NCBI RefSeq assembly: GCF_008386695.1
Contig: NZ_VUOC01000001.1
Span: 408,347-472,346, forward strand
DNA from: Chitinophaga agrisoli
GTDB lineage: Bacteria; Bacteroidota; Bacteroidia; Chitinophagales; Chitinophagaceae
Length of the DNA: 64,000 bases
Reading direction: 5' to 3'
The notes beneath the pieces are model-generated. The model had not been told where the DNA came from. It saw only the letters and a program-made list of their open reading frames with translations, and made no database searches. A program made the translations under genes and the position numbers. Position 1 is the stretch's first letter, and every line of letters begins with the position of its first letter. Below are positions 26,150-34,404 of this stretch, piece by piece.

Positions 26150-26737
26150 ATGAACTTCCTGGCGCATGCATATCTCTCTTTCCATGACCCGTCACTGATC
26201 ATCGGCAATATGATCGCCGATTTTGTGAAGGGTAAACAACTACAGCTATACGCGCCGGAGATACAGCGTGGCATCCAGATACACCGTGCAATAGACAGCT
26301 TTACTGACCAACATGCTATTACCAGAGAGGCGCGTCAGCTGTTCCGCCCTTCGTGCGGCCTGTATGGGGCCGTGTTTATGGATATCATCTATGATCATTT
26401 CCTGGCGCGGGATACGCAACGGTTTACAGAAGCCCAGCTGGCAGCCTTTGCCCAATCCGTATATGACGTAATAGACCAGGCGGATATGGAGCTGCCGCAG
26501 GTGTTCCGGGAGGTATTCCACTATATGCGTACCCAGAACTGGCTGTTCCATTATGGTACCAGGGAAGGCATTTCCCGGTCGTTCAACGGTATTGTGCGCC
26601 GTGCCCGTTACCTGGATGTGCCGGCCAGCGTACCGTTTGCCATTTTTGAGAACCATTATGCGGCGATGGAAACCTATTATGCTGCCTTTTTCCCTGAGCT
26701 GGAAGCCCATGTAAAAGGGCTGATCAGGGGGGAGTGA
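26150..26737 (+). CDS. Acyl carrier protein phosphodiesterase family (AcpH-like)
   Basis: A 195-residue DUF479/AcpH protein. The start MNFLAHAYLSF, then IIGNMIADFVKGKQ (metal-binding Asp), IQIHRAIDSFTDQHAI and MDIIYDHFLARD with HxxD-type ligands match the family. Known members remove the 4'-phosphopantetheine arm from acyl carrier protein. It is cytosolic. No lipid genes flank it; it is preceded by non-coding DNA and followed by an unrelated DUF2911 gene. Confidence 0.87.
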   Translation: MNFLAHAYLSFHDPSLIIGNMIADFVKGKQLQLYAPEIQRGIQIHRAIDSFTDQHAITREARQLFRPSCGLYGAVFMDIIYDHFLARDTQRFTEAQLAAFAQSVYDVIDQADMELPQVFREVFHYMRTQNWLFHYGTREGISRSFNGIVRRARYLDVPASVPFAIFENHYAAMETYYAAFFPELEAHVKGLIRGE

Positions 26738-26870
26738 CCACTTATCCCGCCCAATAAAACGCGTGTAAAACCCCGATCTGACCTGGCTGGCCCGCCGCAG
26801 CTTTTCCCCTACCAGTTATTTCACTAAGTTTGGGGCCTGAAATGTATTCTCTTAAAATTTACAGCCAGCA

Positions 26871-27470
26871 ATGAAACAGCTAATCTTCATTATCGCTATC
26901 ATGTTATCCGGCATGGTGGCGCAACCCGTTTGGGCGCAGGACAAGAAGCTTCCTCCCCTGGATGCCAGTCCCATGGACATGGCCTACTATCCACCCGTAT
27001 ACCCCTACCTGGTAAAGGTGAAAGGTGAATCCGGCGCCCTGGTGGCCCGGGTAACCTATAGCCGTCCGCAGAAAAAAGGCCGTAAGATCTTTGGCGACCT
27101 GGAGGAATATGGCAAGGTATGGCGTCTGGGCGCCAATGAGGCCACCGAGATCGAGTTCTTTATACCGGTGAACATAGGCGGTAAGAACGTGCCTAAAGGC
27201 CGTTATACCCTGTATGCGATACCCCAGGCCACCACCTGGACCGTTATCCTGAACCGTGAAACGGATATATGGGGCGCTTATAAATACGATGCCTCCAAGG
27301 ACCTGCTCAGGACATCCGTACCCGTTACCAACATAAATACGCCTGTTGAAGCATTCACCATGATGTTTGAAAAGGCAGATGGCGGGGCCAACCTGATCAT
27401 GGCATGGGATGATATTATGGTAAGTCTGCCGGTGAAGTTCAATGACCGGTTAACAGCGAAGCGGAAATAA
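26871..27470 (+). CDS. DUF2911 secreted protein
   Basis: A 199-residue exported protein with a signal peptide (MKQLIFIIAIMLSGMVAQPVWAQ) and a DUF2911 domain: VARVTYSRPQKKGRKIFG, YGKVWRLGANEATEIEFF, GRYTLYAIPQATTWTVILN and a C-terminal MAWDDIMVSLPVKF strand. The domain is a beta-sandwich of unknown function, frequent in this phylum. It is monocistronic; the hairpin of small-RNA-like element copy 1 lies right after it and may also end this transcript. Confidence 0.87.
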   Translation: MKQLIFIIAIMLSGMVAQPVWAQDKKLPPLDASPMDMAYYPPVYPYLVKVKGESGALVARVTYSRPQKKGRKIFGDLEEYGKVWRLGANEATEIEFFIPVNIGGKNVPKGRYTLYAIPQATTWTVILNRETDIWGAYKYDASKDLLRTSVPVTNINTPVEAFTMMFEKADGGANLIMAWDDIMVSLPVKFNDRLTAKRK

Positions 27471-27477
27471 GACAAAA

Positions 27478-27550
27478 TAAAAAGGGCGGTAAGAATACCG
27501 CCCTTGTAATAATTTTAACCATATCCTATGAAAAACCTGAACCAAAATTA
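27478..27550 (-). ncRNA. Putative ~60-nt small RNA element, copy 1
   Basis: On the minus strand: -7 box TAATTTTG (27543-27550), then after a short gap GGTTTTTCATAGGATATGG, TTAAAATTATTACA, a 10-bp hairpin AAGGGCGGTA / TACCGCCCTT (27482-27505, loop TTCT) and a U-run. It shares box, body and hairpin geometry with the copies at 41287, 41640 and 41985. Expression is not shown, and no -33 box is obvious. Confidence 0.55.
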
Positions 27551-27716
27551 CACGGAATGCACAAACGGGTTTTCCCGGTTTTGGTCAACGCCGGGAAAAT
27601 GTTCGTGAGTGTATCGAATTTCCGGGTATAGGCATATCGAAAGCAGTATTAACGCAGTGGCGCCCCTCCCCCCAAACGTAGTTCTACGTATAGGCGTTAT
27701 GAACGTATAAACCCCC

Positions 27717-27751
27717 TTTGACTTCAGTATCAACCCCTTTTAGTACCTTTG
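27717..27751 (+). promoter_or_regulatory. Promoter of cystathionine gamma-synthase gene
   Basis: TTTG (27717-27720), a 23-base spacer and TACCTTTG (27744-27751). The expected start near 27757 leaves about 43 bases of leader before the ATG at 27800 and excludes the upstream ATG at 27749. Confidence 0.6.
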
Positions 27752-27799
27752 GCTGGCCCGCCGGGCACGCATCTCTCATATTTAAAAAAGTTTAAAGAC

Positions 27800-28942
27800 A
27801 TGAAGCTGGGAACAAAGCTGATACACGCTGGCGTAGAACCTGATCCATCTACAGGGGCTATCATGACCCCCATCTATCAAACCTCCACCTATGTGCAAAG
27901 CGCTCCCGGGCAGCATAAAGGATATGAGTATGCGCGCACGCAGAACCCTACGCGGGATGCGCTGCAAAATGCGCTGGCGGCGATAGAGAACGGTACCCAC
28001 GGCATCTGCTTTGGCAGCGGCCTGGCCGCCACAGATGCGGTGATCAAACTATTGGAGCCGGGTGATGAGGTGATCGTCTCCAACGACCTGTATGGCGGCA
28101 CCTACCGCATCTTTACAAAAATCTTTGAACGTTACGGCATTAAATTCCATTTCATAGGCATGCAGGATGCGCAGCAGATCCGCCAGCACCTGAATGGCCA
28201 AACGAAGATGATCTGGATAGAAACGCCCACCAACCCGCTCATGAACATCATAGACGTTGCAGCCTGCGCCCAGATAGCGCAGGAGCATAATCTGCTGTTG
28301 AGCGTAGATAATACTTTTGCCTCTCCTTATTTGCAGAATCCGTTGGACCTGGGCGCCCATATTGTGGTGCATTCCGCCACCAAATACCTGGGTGGCCACA
28401 GTGATGTGGTACATGGGGCGGTGATCGTAAAAGACGAGGCATTAGCCAAACAGCTGTATTTTATCCAAAACAGCTGCGGCGCTGTACCAGGGCCACAGGA
28501 CTGCTTTCTGGTGCTGCGCGGCCTTAAAACGCTGCATGTGCGTATGCAGCGCCACTGCGACAACGGCGCAATTGTGGCCCGTTTTCTGCGGGAACATTCC
28601 AAAGTAGCTAAAGTGTACTGGGCAGGTTTTGAAGATCACCCTAATCATGACATCGCCAAAAAGCAGATGCGCGGTTTTAGCGGCATGATGTCCTTTACAT
28701 TAAAGAATGATAGCATGGATGCAGCGCTGAAAGTACTGAGCGGCACCCGCCTGTTTTCCCTGGCAGAGTCATTAGGGGGCGTGGAATCACTGATAGGCCA
28801 TCCGGCCAGCATGACCCACGCATCCATTCCACGGGAAGACCGGCTGAGTTACGGCCTGACTGATTCCCTCATAAGGCTGAGCGTTGGCATTGAAGATGCC
28901 GATGACCTGCTGGCAGACCTGGACAGCGCGATTACCGGATAA
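27800..28942 (+). CDS. Cystathionine gamma-synthase-type PLP enzyme
   Basis: A 380-residue Cys/Met-metabolism PLP enzyme. YEYARTQNPTRDALQNALAA, CFGSGLAATDAVIKLL, ETPTNPLMNIIDV, SVDNTFASPYLQNPLDLGA and the Schiff-base lysine in SATKYLGGHSDVV (Lys195) are all present, as is the C-terminal SLGGVESLIGHPASMTHASI. It makes cystathionine from an activated homoserine and cysteine, or eliminates or lyases related substrates; cystathionine gamma-lyase cannot be excluded. It is cytosolic. The start is set by the MKLGTKLIHAG N-terminus and the promoter position. Confidence 0.92.
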   Translation: MKLGTKLIHAGVEPDPSTGAIMTPIYQTSTYVQSAPGQHKGYEYARTQNPTRDALQNALAAIENGTHGICFGSGLAATDAVIKLLEPGDEVIVSNDLYGGTYRIFTKIFERYGIKFHFIGMQDAQQIRQHLNGQTKMIWIETPTNPLMNIIDVAACAQIAQEHNLLLSVDNTFASPYLQNPLDLGAHIVVHSATKYLGGHSDVVHGAVIVKDEALAKQLYFIQNSCGAVPGPQDCFLVLRGLKTLHVRMQRHCDNGAIVARFLREHSKVAKVYWAGFEDHPNHDIAKKQMRGFSGMMSFTLKNDSMDAALKVLSGTRLFSLAESLGGVESLIGHPASMTHASIPREDRLSYGLTDSLIRLSVGIEDADDLLADLDSAITG

Positions 28943-28952
28943 AGCCATCATT

Positions 28953-29750
28953 ATGATGATTCCTATAACCGATTCTATGAAATCTCGTGAACTGAAGCAG
29001 TACCTGGATGCCAAGGCGGCATATTATGATCATCCTGACTTTATTAAGAACGACCCGGTATGTATACCGCACCGGTTCAGTAAACTGCAGGATGTGGAGA
29101 TCGCCGGGCTATTTGCAGCTACGCTGGCATGGGGTAACCGAACCACTATCATCAACAAATGCACGGAACTGCTGTCGTTGATGGATGATGCACCTTTTGA
29201 ATTTATACGCTACCATCAGCCTATGGACCGCCGGCGGCTGATGCAGTTCTGTCACCGGACGTTCAACGGCCTGGACCTGCTTTATTTCGTGGAGTTCCTG
29301 CAGCATTACTATACCAATGTGACTTCGCTGGAATTTGCCTTTAGCGGGCATATTATCCCGGAGGATGAGACGGTGGAAAAGGCCCTGGCCGGGTTTCACC
29401 GCATCTTTTTTGGGCTGGAGCACCCGGAGCGTACCCGTAAACATATCTCCACCCCGGAGAAAAACTCCGCCTGTAAGCGGCTGAACATGTACCTGCGGTG
29501 GATGGTGCGCCGTGATAAAAATGGCGTGGATTTTGGGTTATGGCAACACATCTCCCCGGCTCAGCTGGTTTGTCCGGTAGATGTGCACGTAGCCCGGGTG
29601 GCAACCCGCCTGGGACTGATCAGCGAGGCCAAATCCAACTGGAAAACGGCCCTGGAACTAACGGCCCGTCTCCGGGAAATGGACCCGGAAGACCCAACAA
29701 AGTATGATTTTGCCTTATTTGGGTTAGGGGTGATAGAGAAATATGTGTAA
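28953..29750 (+). CDS. TIGR02757 (DUF2400) family protein
   Basis: A 265-residue protein of the DUF2400/TIGR02757 family, cytosolic and of unknown function. Conserved parts are DPVCIPHRFSKLQDVEIAGL, FAATLAWGNRTTIINKC, NSACKRLNMYLRWMVRRD, GVDFGLWQHISPAQLVCPVD and DPEDPTKYDFALFGLGV. The helical C-terminal half resembles HhH-GPD DNA glycosylases, so a nucleic-acid role is a guess. It starts 10 bases after the PLP gene and is probably translated from the same mRNA; alternative starts are 28956 and 28977. Confidence 0.87.
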   Translation: MMIPITDSMKSRELKQYLDAKAAYYDHPDFIKNDPVCIPHRFSKLQDVEIAGLFAATLAWGNRTTIINKCTELLSLMDDAPFEFIRYHQPMDRRRLMQFCHRTFNGLDLLYFVEFLQHYYTNVTSLEFAFSGHIIPEDETVEKALAGFHRIFFGLEHPERTRKHISTPEKNSACKRLNMYLRWMVRRDKNGVDFGLWQHISPAQLVCPVDVHVARVATRLGLISEAKSNWKTALELTARLREMDPEDPTKYDFALFGLGVIEKYV

Positions 29751-29755
29751 GAAAA

Positions 29756-30706
29756 ATGAAGACAATGAAGATATTTTTTGGCATGATGGCTATTACCGCC
29801 GCCTTTTCTTTACCGGCGGCGGCACAGGAGTATGCGGACCTTAGCTACAAATTTCAGGCAGGACAACAGTTTGCACTGACGCAGGAAAGCCGGAGCGAGA
29901 CCTATACCACCGTAAACGACATCACACAGCGCGTAACCCGCGATTTTAACAATACCATCTCCATAGATGTAACAGAAGCGCAGCCCGGCCGTACCGTGCT
30001 TAGTTTCCGCTATAAGGAGCTGAAGTTCAACTTTAACAGCCGTAACCAGAATATATATGTAGACGCCAAAACGCCGAATGATAAGGAGCCCTTTCAGGCG
30101 GCGCTGCTAAAGATACTGGACCATCCCTTTACCGTGGAGCTGCAGAATACAGGCGCCATTAATAAGGTAAACGGCCTGGATAACCTGCTGGACAGCGCAT
30201 CTACCACTTTTGCCTCTCTGAAAAAGGACGAGCAGGAAGCCTATAAAAAACTGATGAAAGACCAGTTTGGCACAGACGCTTTCCGCGCATGGCTGGAGCA
30301 GCTGCTGGTAATTTACCCTGCACACGGCGTTAAGACCGGCACCCAATGGGAAGAAAGCGTGCCCCTGCGTACCGGCCTGATAGGCCGTATGGACCTGTAC
30401 TGGAGCCTGCAGACCTGGGATAACCAAACCGCCAAGATCAGCACCACGGGTAAGGTAAAGACCAATAAGCTGGAGATGCTTACCCTGGAAGATGGCATAC
30501 AGGCCACCGCGGAAATAGAGGGCACCATGCAAAGCAATAACCTCATAGACCGCAACAGCGGCTTTCCCAGCATATGTATACAGAACCTGGAGATGACCGG
30601 TGAGTATACCTATAAAGCCAATAAGGCCAAAAAACTGAAGACCGATCTGAAAGTACCGGTGAAGACCATCACCAACGCCTCCTATAAAATAAAGCAGATG
30701 AAATGA
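29756..30706 (+). CDS. DUF6263 family secreted protein
   Basis: A 316-residue protein with a signal peptide (MKTMKIFFGMMAITAAFSLPAAAQ) and a beta-rich body of the DUF6263 type: LSYKFQAGQQFALTQESRSE, SIDVTEAQPGRTVLSFRYKE, PAHGVKTGTQWEESVPLRTG. It is expected in the periplasm or on the cell surface. No function is known. It is only 5 bases behind the TIGR02757 gene and overlaps the next gene by 4 bases (ATGA), so it sits in the middle of an operon. Confidence 0.8.
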   Translation: MKTMKIFFGMMAITAAFSLPAAAQEYADLSYKFQAGQQFALTQESRSETYTTVNDITQRVTRDFNNTISIDVTEAQPGRTVLSFRYKELKFNFNSRNQNIYVDAKTPNDKEPFQAALLKILDHPFTVELQNTGAINKVNGLDNLLDSASTTFASLKKDEQEAYKKLMKDQFGTDAFRAWLEQLLVIYPAHGVKTGTQWEESVPLRTGLIGRMDLYWSLQTWDNQTAKISTTGKVKTNKLEMLTLEDGIQATAEIEGTMQSNNLIDRNSGFPSICIQNLEMTGEYTYKANKAKKLKTDLKVPVKTITNASYKIKQMK

Positions 30707-31041
30707 CGCTGGTTCCCGAACCATACCTGCAGGTCACAGCCCGGGAACTGGGCGAGACCATGGAATTGCATTTGCCGGATACCGTTAGTTATGAACAGCT
30801 GGAAGACATGCTGGCGCAGCGGCTGGAAATACTCATCAGTGAGCATTTCCAGCAGTTTGTATTTTTACTGTACCGGATTGATGTGCGGGAGGATAAGATC
30901 CGTGAGATATTGGAGAAAGACGCCGGCGAAGGCGCGTATCATAAGATAGCAGCATTGCTGATAGAGCGGCAGCTGGAGAAGATCAGAAGCCGGGAAATGT
31001 ACAGGAGTACACCGCCTGAGAATGATGAAGAAAAATGGTAG
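30703..31041 (+). CDS. Hypothetical protein, 112 residues
   Basis: A small acidic, helical, cytosolic protein that I do not recognise. Features: LPDTVSYEQLEDMLAQRLEI, then LYRIDVREDKIREILEKDAG, and the tail LIERQLEKIRSREMYRS. It overlaps the DUF6263 stop by 4 bases, which supports real translation and coupling. Its length and charge are those of a conserved Bacteroidota orphan, but I cannot name a domain. Confidence 0.65.
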   Translation: MTLVPEPYLQVTARELGETMELHLPDTVSYEQLEDMLAQRLEILISEHFQQFVFLLYRIDVREDKIREILEKDAGEGAYHKIAALLIERQLEKIRSREMYRSTPPENDEEKW

Positions 31042-31044
31042 TAA

Positions 31045-31707
31045 TTACTTATCAAACATCAGCTCCCTCACCTTTACCTTATCTTCCTGTTCCTTTCTGA
31101 GATCGAAACCGGTGCCAAATAAACGGTCCCACAGGGAAGAGCTTACCCCAAAACCTTTTTCATCACTCTTATAATGATGCAGATGATGGTTACGCCAAAC
31201 GGGTTTCATAAACCGGAACGGCGGGTTCCAGGCGTGGATGGCGTAGTGCATGCTGCCATAGATAAGATAGCCTAAAATAAAGCCGGGGAAAAACATAAAT
31301 GTATACTGACGGAGGAACAGGTACTGTCCGGCGAAAATGATAGACGCCAATATAAGGCTGGGAACAGGAGGCATAAACAAACGCTGTTTATCCCTGGGGT
31401 ATTCATGATGGTTACCATGCATTACATATACGATCCGCATTATTTTGGGGCTGTCACTTGCAAAGTGAAACATAAAGCGGTGCATGATGTACTCGAAAAA
31501 AGACCAGAAAAACATGGCGCCAAAGAATATTAACGCTACCGTGCCTATACTAAACCCTAATACCTGGTTACTGTGATAGAGCATGTACCCTATGATGGGC
31601 AGGTACAAACCCCAAATGATCAATGGATGCGTTTTGGTGAGCATCTCCAGGTACTTACTCTCAAACAATCTGGCCTGTCCTTTATTCTTTATCTTATCAA
31701 ACTTCAT
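31045..31707 (-). CDS. Sterol desaturase/fatty acid hydroxylase family membrane enzyme
   Basis: A 220-residue integral membrane di-iron enzyme. The histidine clusters HRFMFH (about residues 82-87), HGNHHEYPRD (about 98-107), HYAIHAWNP and WRNHHLHHYK (about 163-180) have the FA_hydroxylase spacing, with hydrophobic helices between. Such enzymes hydroxylate fatty acyl chains or lipids; in this phylum 2- or 3-hydroxylation of sphingolipid or ornithine-lipid acyl chains is plausible but unproven. It ends 3 bases from the convergent 112-residue gene. Confidence 0.88.
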   Translation of the reverse strand: MKFDKIKNKGQARLFESKYLEMLTKTHPLIIWGLYLPIIGYMLYHSNQVLGFSIGTVALIFFGAMFFWSFFEYIMHRFMFHFASDSPKIMRIVYVMHGNHHEYPRDKQRLFMPPVPSLILASIIFAGQYLFLRQYTFMFFPGFILGYLIYGSMHYAIHAWNPPFRFMKPVWRNHHLHHYKSDEKGFGVSSSLWDRLFGTGFDLRKEQEDKVKVRELMFDK

Positions 31708-31800
31708 AGACCCTGGTTTTGTGCAAAATTACGTCAAAATGCAAAAAAACGAGCCGTTGGCCGGCTATAAGGATAGCTGTAAACAGATCAAAATCAGTGC

Positions 31801-34404
31801 CTATCTGTACCGCAGTAGTTCTAATAGTGTTACCAGATCATAATCTTTTTGCCGGAGGTATTGCAGCAATTTATCAAGCCCATCCCAGCAAAGATCTGTA
31901 CGGCGGGGATCAACGCCGGCATGCATAAGCAATATAAAACCGTTTAGGCCTGCAGGATGTTGTTGCTCATAGGCTTGTATAGATTGTAAAATCGTATTGC
32001 AAGAGCGGTATTGTTTGCCCAGCTGGGGCCAGGTATAATCTGCATGACTTAGCGTGCCCGGAGTATAATTTATCAATTGTAGCTGTAAAGCGGTTGTCCA
32101 TGCGGCAATGGTATCGTTGTACCACTCGTAAGGCGGCAGGAAAAATGGCGCCTGTTGACGGGTAATGCCTTGTTGTGCCATGGCATGATAACATTGCAGC
32201 AGATCTGTACAGAACTCCTCTTGTGTAACAAGCAGGCTATCTCTTTTGTTCCAGTCACAGTAAAGCAAATGCTGATCTGAGTGCGGGCCCAGGTAATGGC
32301 CGTTATGCCTGAGCTGCTGGATGAAGGCTTTATTGGCAGGATTGCGGTAGAAGCGGCCGGTGAAGAAAAAGGAAGCGGGGACGTGGTATTGTTGCAGGAT
32401 GCGGGTGATGACAGGGACGCCATTGGCAAATTCATCTGCGGTGAATACCAGGGCGAGTTGGCGGCGGGTGGTATCTGCACGGGTGATGGCGCCGTGGGTG
32501 TAGGTGAAAGAGGTTGGCATGGCCTCATACTCCGCTGCGGCCAGCAGGTAAATGAGGCTGGCGGTGCCATCCATGGTAGGCTCATTGGTGGAGTAATCGC
32601 CAAAGTCATCATGATATACTGCCAGGCTGGATTGAAAAGGCGCATATTCATCGCCGTTATGCAAAGTGATGCCGATGAGGTTCCCATAAATGCTGCCGTA
32701 TACCGGGCCATCTACCAGGCCGCCATTAACGGGATAGTTATACAAATGGCTGAAAGAGCTGTGCGGATCCTGGGGAAAATCGCCATTAGCGGGAAGGCCG
32801 GCAACCATGGCTGTGCCCCAGGGGTTGCAGCCAAAGAGCCAGTCGATACAGGCCTGCTCCAGCTGCTGGTAACGGGTGTCTTTCGTAAGCTGCCGGTAAC
32901 GGTTACACTGGATGGCAAAAGATACCGTAAGGTTATTGGAGCACCAGATAAAGGGGATGCCGCGGTAGAAAGCATTGTGCCGGGCTTTTTCCCAAACAGC
33001 GCTGATGCCCTGGCGGTAGTAGCTCATGGCAGCCGGCTGGAGTGCGGGTTGCGTGCGGGCCAGCTCATAATGGCCAAAATTGTGAAAGGGGTACCACTGG
33101 TAATGCCGGGCAGTATCGGCTCCCATCCAGGGCGTAAGCGGCTCCTGCCGGGCCCATTGCATGGCCTGGTTGATCAGCGCCCGCTGCCGGGTAAGGTTGC
33201 CCAGCATAACGGCCCCCAGTTCCATATCATCCATCCAGTTGTCTTCTTCATAAAAATAGGGCGCGCCGCAGGGAGCGGTTTGGCATACGCCGGGGTGTTT
33301 TACGCCCAGGGCATAGGCGGAAGCGGCCTTTTGTTGCAACAGGGCGCTGTACTGGCTGTCTATGTTCGTGTATAAGCTGGCGCCCAGGGCAAAGGCGCTG
33401 GCAAATTTGCCGGCGGTGGAGGCCAGGCCGGTACTTCGGTTCTTGAAGTGTTTAAGGCCCTGGGGCTGGCCGGTGCAGAAATATACCGGGCGCTCCAGAC
33501 CACGGCCATAACTGGCGGTATCTGCTGTGGGCAGGCGCATGCCGCGGTGATCGCGGTCGTCTGCCAGCTGGTTAAACATATGATCCGGGGCCGGGTGCAT
33601 TCTAAGCAGCCAATCCAGGCCCCAGCGGGCTTCGTCCAATATGTCTGCCAGGCCATTGCTGCCGTTAAGCCCATTGGCGGCGTGGGTATCTGTGAAAACT
33701 GGCTTGAAATCCCGCCAGGCGGCCAGCAGGTGATAAGTGGCATTGGCGGAAGTGGTAACGTATTGCAGGTAATCGCTGGCGTCATGCCATCCGCCGGAGG
33801 CGTTGATATGGGTACCATCCGGCATGGGACCGTATACGGTAAAGCCGTCGTGGGTATGACAAGAGTCTTTGAGATAGGGGTTGAAACCGCTGCGCTGCTG
33901 CCGCATGTATTGCAGACAAAAATCTGCGGCGCCTTTATATACGTCTGGCTCGATGCGGAAGACCGGGGAGATGCTGCCGCCAGCGGAGAGGTAATAGGCC
34001 CCCGGGCGCTGGAATTTTGTAAAATCCAGACGGCGGGTATGGGTGAAGGGGCCATAAGCACCAAAGTCTTTGCTGGTGGAGGTTTGGAATATGATGTTGC
34101 CGGTGGCGGCATCGTGGAGGGCGAAGGTGGCGGCTGGGGCGGGGGTTTTGGCGCACCATACGGCTACTTTGATGCCTTGCGGCGTGTAGCCGAGTTGATT
34201 AATGCGGATCCAGGAGGTGGTATCCTGGGCAGCGGCAGGGCCTTGGGTGGAATTAGCGTTTTGGGCGGAGACGGAAAGGTAGATGGGCACACAGGCGGCG
34301 GAAAATGCTATTACGCGGACCGCCATCCACCCCCACAAACGTTTGGGCCATTGCCCCTGCCATACATGATCCCTTTCTTTCTTTATCGCATCAATAAGTT
34401 GCAT
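31801..34404 (-). CDS. GH9 glycoside hydrolase fused to a NodB-like polysaccharide deacetylase
   Basis: An 867-residue fusion. An N-terminal hydrophobic segment (residues 25-45) precedes a CelD_N Ig-like domain (from about 60; RINQLGYTPQGIKVAVW), a GH9 (alpha/alpha)6 catalytic domain (about 150-625) with GGWHDASDY (about 205) and the catalytic Glu in TNEPTMDG (about 608), and a NodB deacetylase domain (about 645-865). In NodB motif 1 the usual TFDD is TADE (about 652-656), so one metal Asp is Glu; motif 2 HSDQH is intact. GH9 enzymes cut beta-glucans such as cellulose. It overlaps the upstream serine hydrolase gene by 14 bases. Confidence 0.87.
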   Translation of the reverse strand: MQLIDAIKKERDHVWQGQWPKRLWGWMAVRVIAFSAACVPIYLSVSAQNANSTQGPAAAQDTTSWIRINQLGYTPQGIKVAVWCAKTPAPAATFALHDAATGNIIFQTSTSKDFGAYGPFTHTRRLDFTKFQRPGAYYLSAGGSISPVFRIEPDVYKGAADFCLQYMRQQRSGFNPYLKDSCHTHDGFTVYGPMPDGTHINASGGWHDASDYLQYVTTSANATYHLLAAWRDFKPVFTDTHAANGLNGSNGLADILDEARWGLDWLLRMHPAPDHMFNQLADDRDHRGMRLPTADTASYGRGLERPVYFCTGQPQGLKHFKNRSTGLASTAGKFASAFALGASLYTNIDSQYSALLQQKAASAYALGVKHPGVCQTAPCGAPYFYEEDNWMDDMELGAVMLGNLTRQRALINQAMQWARQEPLTPWMGADTARHYQWYPFHNFGHYELARTQPALQPAAMSYYRQGISAVWEKARHNAFYRGIPFIWCSNNLTVSFAIQCNRYRQLTKDTRYQQLEQACIDWLFGCNPWGTAMVAGLPANGDFPQDPHSSFSHLYNYPVNGGLVDGPVYGSIYGNLIGITLHNGDEYAPFQSSLAVYHDDFGDYSTNEPTMDGTASLIYLLAAAEYEAMPTSFTYTHGAITRADTTRRQLALVFTADEFANGVPVITRILQQYHVPASFFFTGRFYRNPANKAFIQQLRHNGHYLGPHSDQHLLYCDWNKRDSLLVTQEEFCTDLLQCYHAMAQQGITRQQAPFFLPPYEWYNDTIAAWTTALQLQLINYTPGTLSHADYTWPQLGKQYRSCNTILQSIQAYEQQHPAGLNGFILLMHAGVDPRRTDLCWDGLDKLLQYLRQKDYDLVTLLELLRYR

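Larger units (their letters stand above)
27471..27799. other. Intergenic region, 329 bp, with RNA element and promoter
   Basis: Contains copy 1 of the small-RNA-like element (27478-27550), a 9-bp hairpin TTTTCCCGG / CCGGGAAAA at 27570-27599 and the promoter of the next gene (27717-27751). I see no SAM-type or other known riboswitch. Confidence 0.55.

Noticed and set aside
27478-27537. Leader peptide starting ATGGTTAAA in the small-RNA-like elements
   Set aside because: Copy 3 has a spacer two bases shorter, so the reading frame shifts relative to the conserved hairpin, and peptides are not conserved between copies; no downstream minus-strand gene follows for attenuation.
27551-27799. SAM or cobalamin riboswitch before the cystathionine gamma-synthase gene
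   Set aside because: Only a simple hairpin is present, and the promoter places the transcript start after it, leaving a leader of about 43 bases.
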